NCBI RefSeq assembly: GCF_014356525.2
Contig: NC_052508.1
Coordinates: 43,379,858-43,443,857 of the forward strand
Length of the DNA: 64,000 nucleotides
Reading direction: 5' to 3'
DNA from: Nilaparvata lugens
Lineage: Eukaryota > Arthropoda > Insecta > Hemiptera > Delphacidae
The notes below the pieces were generated by a model, which had not been told where the DNA came from, did not search any database, and was given only the letters and a program-made list of their open reading frames with translations. The translations under genes and the position numbers were made by a program. This document shows, in pieces, positions 41,021-49,923 of this stretch. The first letter of the stretch is position 1, and each line of letters starts with the position of its first letter.

Positions 41021-42534
41021 AAAAACTTTCGAGACTGTGAAAATGAGGAAAATATCGCAAATTTCTTGATTTTTTGAAACAAACGTATCTTACTTCAAGA
41101 TTTTTTTACAAATTTCATTCACCTTACATGAAAGAGGAGATTCTGTTCTCCAAATCAAGACCAAGTTACATTTTTTGTCATTTTGGGCTACCGAGATACA
41201 CAGTTTTGAATATAGAAATTGGGCATTTTTCTGTGTATTTAAATATGGGCTAAAATACACTAGAAGAGGATTTTTTTATTTTTTCATCAAATTTAAGTTA
41301 TGATACATGATTTTGAACCGCCTTAAAGAGCTGAGAAGAATGAGCTGTAGAACAATAGGAGTCAAAAGTCAAAGTTAATAGGAGTTAAAGTTTAGTTATC
41401 TAATGGGTGATTCTCATAGAAAATAACCCTCTTCTGATGATTTCAGCCGAAATATGTTTTTTTTTTGTTAGGAAGGCCTTGAAAAGGTATTATAATGGAA
41501 AATTTGTATTTTTACTGAATGAATTGTTTTCTATTTTTGGGTATCCCCCCCTCCTCCTCTACTAAATTTGAAAATTCCTAAGTAATCCTGTTCAGAATTA
41601 ATTGCTCTTTCACGTGATGTGTGGTTTTCCATCATTACTAGTGAAATATCCAAGTTGTATAGGGTGAAAGTGGTGAGTTTGCATAATTTTGAAAAACCCT
41701 TAAAAAATACCCCTTTTTTGAAAATTCATAGCTCTGGAACCAAGAACGGTAGAGTCCTGCGCGACCACCCAATTTATTGGAGATTCTATTTTCTTCAATT
41801 TTGTCAAGAATGATTTTTCTTGAGAAACACAAGGTTTTCTAGATTGAATGAGAAATTTGAAAAAAAGTCCGAAATTTTGTGGGTTTTTGGGGGTTTTGGG
41901 GGTGAAACCGCCCTCTGGCGTGTCAGCAAATTTCGGATTCGAATTCAGCGCCCCAAAATACATATAGAACCGTCGAGAAAAATTCTTTTGGGGCTGTTTC
42001 CTGGAAAACTACCATTTGAATGGACTAAATGGATAAATTCTCTGTGTGGGTCTATGGTGTCCGTGGATCAGCTTTGATCTCCTGTTGTTAATGCCAAGTG
42101 CAAGTATTCACAACAGGCTAACCTCTTACCTGAATGGAGAGGTGCCAATCAAGAGGGGCATGCAGGTCCCGGCTGGCGCAAATATTAGACCTTATTGCAC
42201 TTCAATAATTTTCTGATTTTCCGATGGAAAAAAAATTAAGAAACTAAAAAATTATATGTGAGTAGGGATACCTTGTCATGTCATTATAGCCAGTCCACGA
42301 TGATAGGAGTTAATACTTTTATAAAGTAGTTAACATAGGTTACAGTCAGTCTGAATTTTCACAAGAAAAAAGTTCCACTGATGATATGTTATTTCCTGTT
42401 CACTGTTTATCATGTTTCTATTATAGTCCAGGCAATTCATAGGTACTGAATTTGAACGTTCATGAAAATTTCACAGTTGATATTATAATAATGTACCTAC
42501 GAGTTGTAAGCCATTCCTTATAGAGTATAATGGG
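41021..42534. other. Non-coding region after the palindrome
   Basis: No convincing gene. Short overlapping frames around 41620-42077 on both strands are low-complexity (Phe/Gly-rich over a GGGTTTTTGGGGGTTTTGGG tract at 41880-41900) with no domain. Origin unknown. Confidence 0.45.
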
Positions 42535-42590
42535 AATTTTCATAATGGCAAGGAAAGTTGTGTGAGTGCGCCACACCAGATTTTCACTGA
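42535..42590 (+). repeat. 3'-end fragment of the ACTTTCCTTGCC element
   Basis: ATGGCAAGGAAAGTTGTGTG followed by AGTGCGCCACACCAGA is the terminal segment seen at the end of the copy at 15179. The remainder of the element is absent. Confidence 0.75.
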
Positions 42591-42596
42591 GCTAAT

Positions 42597-42830
42597 ATTG
42601 GCATATGAAGGAGGCTCCTTTTTCTTTTTATATTATCCTTGAAATGCAAAATTTCCAAAAACATTGTATATACGTCAATGTGCAATTAAGAAAGGAACAT
42701 ACCTGTCAAATTTCATGAGAATCTATTACCGCGTTTCACCGTAAATGTGCAACATATAAACATTTAAACATTAAGTGAAATGCCAAACCGTCGACTTGAA
42801 TCTTGGACCTCACTTCGCTCGGTCAATGAC
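42597..42830 (+). repeat. Dispersed repeat, second copy of 20605-20840
   Basis: ATATGAAGGAGGCTCCTTTT through CGTCGACTTGAATCTTGGAC matches the earlier copy in order and orientation. No coding frame. In both places it lies close to an end of the ACTTTCCTTGCC element. Confidence 0.75.
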
Positions 42831-43162
42831 ATACAACTACTTCACACAACCATGTGGTAAGCAGTTATGCTATGTCCGTCATCCACAAATCATTTGTCCT
42901 GAGTAGACAGAGCGAGCCCAAAATGACTGCTTTCTGCATCTGCCCTAACAGTGAAATGGCAGTTATTGGGTTCCGACATAGCCTCCTCTAATACAAGGCC
43001 GCGGCCAGAGAGAATTGGCAACGTCGCAGCTCCAGCTTACTCAGTCAAGGCTAAAGCACATAGAAGCATACAGTTTGCATTGCACATCCTTGCAAATCGG
43101 TCATCTTTGACAGTTATTTGGTCATTATTGTAAGTATTGTTATATGTAATTGAGTAAGTGAA

Positions 43163-43375
43163 ATGCCTAATAAGTGTGTTGCACTGGGATGTACCAGCAA
43201 TTACGAATCTGCCATGCAAAAGGGGGGTGACGTGCAGAAATTTAGATTCCCAAAAGAGGAAAAACTTCTTAGTGAGTGGATACGCCATTCCTCGCTCAAA
43301 TTGGAATCCTCCTCAAAGAGCTTATGTTTGTATTAAACATCTCCATAAGACGGATTTAGTGTGGAGTGAAAAATT
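43163..43375 (+). pseudogene. THAP zinc-finger relic
   Basis: Starts MPNKCVALGCTSNY, the N-terminal THAP signature with Cys-x4-Cys, then FRFPKEEKLLSEWIR. After a one-base frameshift near 43280 the other frame supplies AIPRSNWNPPQRAYVCIKHL, with the paired Cys-x2-His and the NWxP core. The usual HF after the last Cys is HL. THAP domains bind DNA in host factors and in P-element-type transposases. The rest of the protein is not recognisable, so it is a relic of either. Confidence 0.75.
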
Positions 43376-43439
43376 TAAAAACAGTGATGGTGATGATGAG
43401 TCTCGTGGCAGGTTGGGTTGTAAAGCCAACCTAACTTGA

Positions 43440-44339
43440 GTAGACTGATTGGTGTGGGAAGCAGAATTTGATAAGAGAACTAAAACTTGTCTTGTTCTTA
43501 CACCACAGACCCAACAAAGTGCCAAATTGAAATTATGACTGTTAATTAAATCGTAATTGACTCTGGAGGCTAGAATGTTTGAAAAGAATTGTAATTGTAA
43601 ACCTGAAAATGTGATACCTAGTTATAAAATTGATACTTGTGATAATGATTTTTCTAAATAAAGACAAAGTTGTACAGAAACAATGACTGATTTTATTTTG
43701 CCTTTTCGTCATAGGCTAGAATAGTTCACAAACGAACAAAGAGTTTTACTGATGATGGAGATATAAAAAGGCTAATACAACAATAATTGCAGAATATTCA
43801 AAAGTGTCAATAAGTCAATGGATATTACAAAACATTTGTGAGAATTTGAATATAAGGATGTAAGAATACAATAATGACTATAGATATAGTTTTCAATGTA
43901 AATTAATATGTAATTTCAATATAGACAGATGTAAACTTGATAATTTTGGTTTATTTTTACCTCTGTGTAAAATGGGCCAAAGAATAAGTCTAAGAATATT
44001 GAAAGTGACAAAAACTCATCTGATAAACAATCATCGCAAGTCAGGCCATCTAACTTGTTCCCGGGAGGGCGCATGAGACTCACACCAGTGACTCAGACCT
44101 GGACAGGTGGCAGGGCACCTTGGATGTAATGAGAAGGGAATCGACTGGCCCTATCATTCCAATAAACTGTCTAGAAGATATAGTAAAAAATAGAGGTAGC
44201 CTGGGATTACTAGATCTTTTCTTGTCTTTATCATGTAGCCTTATTCTCAGATGTGAAAAATTATTGAACTTTATTATGTTTGCGAAAAAGTTAAAGAATT
44301 TAGTTATTAATATTTATTCAAATTTCTTCTACTTCTATT
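43440..44339. other. Non-coding interval and likely LINE 5' UTR
   Basis: AT-rich with scattered stops up to about 44040. From 44040 a GC-richer stretch (TTCCCGGGAGGGCGCATGAG) leads to the LINE ORF and is probably its 5' UTR. No gene is seen. Confidence 0.4.
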
Positions 44340-45704
44340 ATGGGGGATAATCATTATATTAATTCGTTTCTAAATCTATGTGAAGTAAATATGGATAATC
44401 TGATTATTGTTCATCAAAATATACGTAGTATGCGAGAGAACTTCCAATCTTTCATGAGTGAGTTTCTTGATGAGAATGTTCGTCCGCATATTTTTATTTT
44501 CTCAGAAGTATGGATAAAGGAACATGAAATTGATTTTTATAAATTGGATGGTTATAATGCTTACTATAAATGTAATGAAAATCACAGGGCAGGCGGAGTA
44601 ATTGTTTTCATTACCAATAAATTCAAAAGTGAGTTAACTCAAGCAGATACAAGTACATTTGATGTGTTAAATATTAGTGTAGAATTAACTCCTAGGATTA
44701 AGTTTGCTCTGTTAGCTGTATATAGATTACAATCTTATAGTGTCACTGCTTTCACAAATGAATTACAAACATTCATGGAAAATACAAACGATAAAAATTT
44801 AATTATTTGTGGAGATCTGAATATATGTGTTAAGGAAGTAACTCGTGAAAATTATGAATATTTAATACTTATGGCTAGTTTTGGTCTTGAACAGCTGATA
44901 AATGCACCAACCAGAGTTAATAGAATGAGCTCCTCATCAATTGATCACGTTTTCTATAGAACTCGAGATAACATGACATGTTCTGCTGGTATCGTTAAGA
45001 TTGATGTGACCGACCATTACCTAATTTACTGTCTCCTGGATATAGGTGACATAATAAATCCTAGCTCCCAAAACTCTTCTAGCCTAGTCAATTCTATTTC
45101 TAAATTTAGCTATGAAATTTTTTATGAACATGTGAAATGTATTGATTGGATTGATGTGTATGATACTAATGATGTGGATGTTGCTTATCAATTATTTCTC
45201 AACAAATTAATAACGGCTGCAGGAAGATCAAAGGTAGAGGCTCCCAAAAAATGCAGTTATAAACCACTACAACCGTGGATAACATATAATTTGTATCGAC
45301 GCATAACTAAACGAAATCAACTATATAAAAAGACAATAAAGCATCCAAATAATAATGACCTTCTTAGTTACTATAAAGCTTACAAATCAAGTCTGGCTAC
45401 AAATTTAAAGTTTACGAAAAATTCTTACTATTATTCTTTATTTGAGAATAAAGCAAATGACACAGCTGCACAATGGAAGTTAATAAATGATTTAACCGGT
45501 TGCCAGAAAAATAAAAATAAAGATATTGTTTTAGCCGAAGAAAATAATGTTGTATCAGATCCTTGTATAGTTGCTGATAAATTTAATAATTATTTTGTGA
45601 ATATAGTAGATAAATTGAAAAATAATTCCGCTAACTGTATAACAGAACGAAATGAATATAAAAATTGGTTTCCAGAAGGAAATTATTTAAATTCTTTTTT
45701 TTAA
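44340..45704 (+). CDS. LINE endonuclease domain and linker
   Basis: A 454-residue frame. Endonuclease motifs: IVHQNIRSM (Asn), FIFSEVWIKEH (Glu), AGGVIVFI, LLAVYR, LIICGDLNICV (Asp/Asn), SSSIDHVFYR (Asp) and VTDHYLIYC (His). All expected catalytic residues are present. The linker NLYRRITKRNQLYKK leads toward the RT. The frame ends NSFF and TAA in an eight-T run, while the RT continues in the -1 frame with FFLNPVCTDEIV. Confidence 0.88.
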   Translation: MGDNHYINSFLNLCEVNMDNLIIVHQNIRSMRENFQSFMSEFLDENVRPHIFIFSEVWIKEHEIDFYKLDGYNAYYKCNENHRAGGVIVFITNKFKSELTQADTSTFDVLNISVELTPRIKFALLAVYRLQSYSVTAFTNELQTFMENTNDKNLIICGDLNICVKEVTRENYEYLILMASFGLEQLINAPTRVNRMSSSSIDHVFYRTRDNMTCSAGIVKIDVTDHYLIYCLLDIGDIINPSSQNSSSLVNSISKFSYEIFYEHVKCIDWIDVYDTNDVDVAYQLFLNKLITAAGRSKVEAPKKCSYKPLQPWITYNLYRRITKRNQLYKKTIKHPNNNDLLSYYKAYKSSLATNLKFTKNSYYYSLFENKANDTAAQWKLINDLTGCQKNKNKDIVLAEENNVVSDPCIVADKFNNYFVNIVDKLKNNSANCITERNEYKNWFPEGNYLNSFF

Positions 45705-46150
45705 ACCCTGTTTGTACAGATGAAATAGTTAGAGTTCTGAAAAGTTTTGATGATTGTAAGTCGTCTGGAATTGATGGAATTTCGGTGAAAGCAATAAAAT
45801 TGGTCAGCGTATTAATAGCTCCCGTTTTAGCATATATAATAAATCTTAGTTTTGAGTTTGGTGTTGTCCCTGAACAATTAAAACAGGCAGTGGTCGTCCC
45901 GATATTTAAGAGGGGAGATAGCAAACAAATGGGTAATTATAGGCCAATATCTTTATTGCCTATTTTTGCTAAACTCATTGAAAAAATTTACAAAAGCAGA
46001 CTGATTTTGTATTATAAGTTCACTTCTTATTTTAGTTCTAACCAATATGGCTTTTTGGAAGGTAAGAGCACTGAAGACGCGCTTTTGGCGGTTTGCAATG
46101 CATTACATGAGGGAACTAATACTAGCAATGGTGTTGCTGGATTTTTATAG
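45665..46150 (+). CDS. LINE reverse transcriptase, first part
   Basis: -1 frame relative to the endonuclease ORF. Motifs: CKSSGIDGISVKAIK, KQAVVVPIFKRGDSKQMGNY, RPISLLPIFAKLIEK and NQYGFLEGKSTEDALLAV. It ends at TAG 46148-46150, caused by a local repeat of TTTATAGATA; the same frame continues directly into FIDICKAFDCVSHEII. Confidence 0.87.
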   Translation: MVSRRKLFKFFFLNPVCTDEIVRVLKSFDDCKSSGIDGISVKAIKLVSVLIAPVLAYIINLSFEFGVVPEQLKQAVVVPIFKRGDSKQMGNYRPISLLPIFAKLIEKIYKSRLILYYKFTSYFSSNQYGFLEGKSTEDALLAVCNALHEGTNTSNGVAGFL

Positions 46151-46183
46151 ATATTTATAGATATTTGTAAGGCATTTGACTGT

Positions 46184-47281
46184 GTGTCTCACGAGATAAT
46201 TCTGAATAAGTTGTGGTTATCAGGAGTGAGAGGTGTCACACATAAATGGTTCCAGAGTTACTTATCAAACAGGAGTCAGAGGGTTAGAATAGCTGATAAA
46301 ATAAATGAGCCTTTGGTTTTATCTTGTGGAGTCCCACAAGGCTCTGTTCTGGGTTCTATTCTTTTTTTGGTATATGTGAACGACCTCTGTAATGGAAAAT
46401 TCATTGGAAAACTAACAGCATTTGCGGACGATATTGCCCTGACATATAACTTGCCCAGAGAGATTGACATTAGTCAGTGCATGTGCGATGATCTGATAAA
46501 ATTGAAGTATTGGTTTGAATTAAATGACATGACTATCAGCAACAAAACAAAATTCATATCGTTCAATTCGAGAGGGGGTGATCAGGCAATTCTTGATATA
46601 TTATATAAGTGTAATGAATGCGTAGCCTCACCCATTCAGCAGTCATGTAACAGGTGCATGCAAATTGAACAGTGTGATTCTATTAAGTATCTTGGTGTTG
46701 TTATTGATAAAAATTTGAATTGGAAAGAACATATTAAAAAAATAAAAGGTGAACTAATATCTACCCTGAGAAAATTCTATTTTCTACGCTATATGTGCCC
46801 AATTAACGTCTTAAGAATGCTGTATTTTTCTCTGGTGGAGTCCAGACTTCAATACGGGCTGGTATGCTGGGGAGGTACCTATATAACTACAGTGAAACCG
46901 TTAATAATATCACAGAAAAAGCTTTTAAGAGTGATAATGCATAAAGGGAGAAGATTTCCATCTCAAACACTATTCTTGACTTTGAAAATTATGCCATTGA
47001 GACATTTATATGTTTTTAGAGTTCTCCGAATATTTTATATGAGAAGTGGTAATATTGGTGTGGAAGCGAATATCTATAGCCAATCCCTGAGAACAACGAA
47101 CCGATTTAAAGTACCAAGACCTTACAAGGAGTCCTTCCATAGATCTTTTCCATATTTGGCACCAAAACTGTTCAATTTGTTACCACCTTATTGTCTTTTA
47201 TCCCACTCATTATACATATTGCAGAGAAAAGTGAAAGAGTGGCTTCAATCATTGAATAGTGTGGAGGTTATGCTTTGTTAG
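46184..47281 (+). CDS. LINE reverse transcriptase, catalytic part and C-terminus
   Basis: A 365-residue frame in register with the preceding piece. It contains FQSYLSNRSQRVRI, GVPQGSVLGSILFLVYVNDL, AFADDIALTY (catalytic Asp-Asp), LKYWFELNDM and KYLGVVIDKNLNWKEHIKKI. A Cys-rich insert (CNECVASPIQQSCNRCMQIE) precedes the last of these and is unusual. The C-terminal QYGLVCWGG and MPLRHLYVFRVL match CR1/Jockey-group elements. Confidence 0.9.
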   Translation: MSHEIILNKLWLSGVRGVTHKWFQSYLSNRSQRVRIADKINEPLVLSCGVPQGSVLGSILFLVYVNDLCNGKFIGKLTAFADDIALTYNLPREIDISQCMCDDLIKLKYWFELNDMTISNKTKFISFNSRGGDQAILDILYKCNECVASPIQQSCNRCMQIEQCDSIKYLGVVIDKNLNWKEHIKKIKGELISTLRKFYFLRYMCPINVLRMLYFSLVESRLQYGLVCWGGTYITTVKPLIISQKKLLRVIMHKGRRFPSQTLFLTLKIMPLRHLYVFRVLRIFYMRSGNIGVEANIYSQSLRTTNRFKVPRPYKESFHRSFPYLAPKLFNLLPPYCLLSHSLYILQRKVKEWLQSLNSVEVMLC

Positions 47282-47650
47282 AAAAATATTATTATGATTA
47301 TTATTTTACTATTAAAATATTTTACAAACAAAATAGTGCCCGCCAATAGAACCTTTTTTTTTTACTTCCAAAAAATGTAAAAAATAATAATGTATGGCTG
47401 CCCCAATACAGGTTTTTTAAAAACAACCTCAGGAGCAGCCTATTCCACATAACCAGGATGGTATATTATCTTATTAAAAATGTCTTACTATGTTTTATTA
47501 TTACTTATAATTTTGTAGTTTCTATATATTTTTTGAAATAGTATGGTCTAAGTTATTATGTAGAGATGTAATTTGTATTTTGAACATGTATTTTGTATTG
47601 TTTGAATTATGTGGAAATAAACTTATTTATATTTATTTATTTATTTATAA

Positions 47651-48507
47651 TAAGTGAGAGAAAAGGAGACCAATGAGGAGGACACCAAAGACAGATGAAG
47701 CAGAACTCCAATGACCGATGAGACGAGCTCCATCAACCAAAGAGAAGAGTGCCAAAGACCGATGAATGACCTCAGAGCAGATAGACAGGATCCAGGGTGG
47801 ACCAACACAAAAATTTGTAATTGTTGGCTGGAATGGCAGGGTGCCAGAGTTCAGAACATATGCAAAAAATGAGATAGTGGCTGCAGTTGGCACACACTAG
47901 AATTGTCCATAATGATGGTGGAAACAATTTGAATTGATTGATACAGTTCATTTGACACAGTTGAAACAATTTAATACAGAAAGTTCTGAGCACATTTGAG
48001 AAACCAGATCACTGGATGCACACAGAGATTGCACACGGGCGAGAACAGAGTTCATGAAAGTTGAGTTTGGCAGCAAGGCTACTTTTCTGATTGGTTGAGA
48101 ACTGGACTGGGTTAGTACACCCACAAGATCTAGAATCTTGGAAATAGTGCAGTGGTGGATCTTCAATCCTGATGCTGAGAGCGGCGGACACGGTGTTCTG
48201 ATGCAGAGAGGTAGTCAAATGACAAGCAATATTGTGGCCTACAAGTAGTGACTAGCAACTGAACCAATCAGACAAAGTGCCAAGAGAGAAAAAATTGAAC
48301 TTACATTTACATACTCACAAATAAAATTTTTGAGTGTTCATAATAATTTATGACGGCAGAAAACATTTGAATTTTGATGATAGAATTTGTGGAAAATCAG
48401 TTTTGCATTTTTGAAATTGAACATGAGGTGACACAGCGCTATTGGGTTAGCTTTTGGAATGATGAAGATATTTTGATGAGAAAAAATCCCATGAAGAAAC
48501 TTAATTG
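47651..48507. other. Non-coding interval before the BEL element
   Basis: Short - strand frames (60-80 codons) overlap each other without a domain. Slight repetition of CCAAAGACCGATGA near 47700-47770. No gene called. Confidence 0.4.
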
Positions 48508-48512
48508 CACAG
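48508..48512. repeat. Target-site duplication CACAG, left of BEL
   Basis: CACAG immediately before the left LTR, repeated at 54719-54723 immediately after the right LTR. Confidence 0.9.
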
Positions 48513-49171
48513 TGTTCTGAACAAAGCTCAGGCTAGAGCTACAAGAGGACTGTAATTTACTATTTATATAATCAAATACAAACAAGGGGCAAAATTTAAT
48601 CTTCAATTTGAGCCAGGTTATTTGTACAGTTAAACTCTGCATTAATGAACAATAAAAAAGAGCAAAAACTCACCTGATTTAATCCAATTTTGTCTACTTG
48701 CCCTTCAAAGCCTTTATTAGGTGTTTTGGTCAGGTTCAGGGTGGGATGAAAATCTGGGAATAAGACAGGTCTGGCTTCCGGGCTGTCTTTTCGTTGATTC
48801 TGTGTTCAACTTGCAGGCTATGTACTGTGTTTTGAACAAAGCTCAAACTGGATTCTTAATAAATTCAAATCCGATTCAAATTAATTCAATTTAACACTAT
48901 TTATGCTGTTATACTCATAATTCACACACACAACACTCAAACAATCATTTACAAGAAATTTCCGATCGAAATTACATGCCAAAAATACAAACTCGGTCTT
49001 CACAACAACGGGGACAAGACAAGACAAGAACGACTGAGCTAGGACGACTCACAAAAAACATCCAGAATGCCAAGCAAGCAGGACGGTTTGCGCGTGCGCA
49101 AACACAAGCCTGCTATTCGCAGAACCAGTCTGGCATTTTGGCGCTACAGTTCGAAATCTCTGGCCAAACCA
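48513..49171 (-). repeat. BEL 3' LTR
   Basis: On the + strand it begins TGTTCTGAACAAAGCTCAGG and ends GGCCAAACCA (TG...CA on either strand). It is 659 bp, the same length as the other LTR. Confidence 0.95.
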
Positions 49172-49185
49172 TACCCCCGCCTCTG
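49172..49185 (-). promoter_or_regulatory. BEL polypurine tract
   Basis: On the - strand GAGGCGGGGGTA lies directly before the 3' LTR start (TGGTTTGG...), the position of the plus-strand primer. Confidence 0.65.
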
Positions 49186-49546
49186 AAAAACTATTTTTCA
49201 GCCAAGTTACAAAGACTGAAAAAACCACAGAAAGGAAAAAATCCAGACATGCCAAAAAGAACAAAAAACACCAACACCAAAAAACAACACAAAGAAAAAA
49301 TGCAACAAGCACAACAACTATTAAGTTGGGAGGGGATATAATTTCATTATTACTAGGTCGAATATGGAAACAATGATTACACTTAAAGACACAAATACAA
49401 ATAATAGAGCGAGCAGACAGTATCCAGAATTTCTGTCTGATCAAGGACAACAATAACGAAGGTCCAGCATGGCAGTTCTTCTTGTGATGATAATCAATCA
49501 ACATCGATACAAAAGCGTCGGATTTGCTAAGATCATCTGATGACAA
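49186..49546 (-). pseudogene. BEL integrase zinc-finger remnant and deletion scar
   Basis: The frame reads SMLIDYHHKKNCHAGPSLLL, SLIRQKFWILSARS and CVFKCNHC: the His-His-Cys-Cys integrase zinc finger with the AGP-LL-IR-FW signature. After RPSNNE the sequence turns into low-complexity Val/Phe/Leu, with no DDE core and no C-terminal domain before the polypurine tract. About 1 kb of integrase has therefore been lost. Confidence 0.8.
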
Positions 49547-49917
49547 GTCTCAAATTCCAGTCCAGCATGAGACAAACGACCACCGACACAAATCACACCT
49601 TTATCAATGAATGGAGACAGGCGACGTAGGCGCATAGAACAATCTTCTCCCTTCTCCAATTGCACAAATTCAGATGAAAAATGTATCTTCTGTACCACTT
49701 TACATAGATACCTCTCAGCAACATCAAAATCTGATTCTTCTGATTGGGGTAAGATTCGTAAGAATTTGAGAACAAGAATTACAATTCTCAAAAGACGACC
49801 ATAATCCGAACAACGACCAATCAATGAATATACTGCATTGCTGTTACAATCAGGAGATTTTGTGACTGTTAACACTGACGGTTTTTTCGCCTCCGGTGGA
49901 TCCACTATCTCTTCCAT
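49498..49917 (-). pseudogene. BEL pol, RNase H-integrase junction
   Basis: In frame with the upstream pol ORF across a TGA at 49924-49926. It contains YSLIGRCSDYGRLLRIVILV and ICVGGRLSHAGLEFE, typical of the segment before the integrase zinc finger in BEL polyproteins. A frameshift near 49500-49560 separates it from the zinc finger. Confidence 0.78.
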
Positions 49918-49923
49918 TTGAGT

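Larger units (their letters stand above)
44040..47650 (+). mobile_element. Near-complete LINE (CR1/Jockey group)
   Basis: Endonuclease plus RT polyprotein at 44340-47281, 3' UTR, AATAAA near 47617 and a tail of ATTT units (47621-47650). It is interrupted only by a frameshift in an eight-T run (45695-45702) and one TAG (46148-46150). The C-terminal region resembles the truncated LINE in the GlyP intron, so the two belong to related families. The 5' boundary is uncertain. Confidence 0.85.

Noticed and set aside
41819..42077. 85-codon frame as a gene
   Set aside because: It overlaps an 87-codon frame on the other strand over a G/T-rich tract. No similarity recognised.
48976..49341. 121-codon + strand frame (Lys/Gln-rich)
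   Set aside because: It lies within the BEL 3' LTR and on the opposite strand of the integrase remnant, and its counterpart in the other LTR has a different ending. It is a shadow of the retrotransposon.
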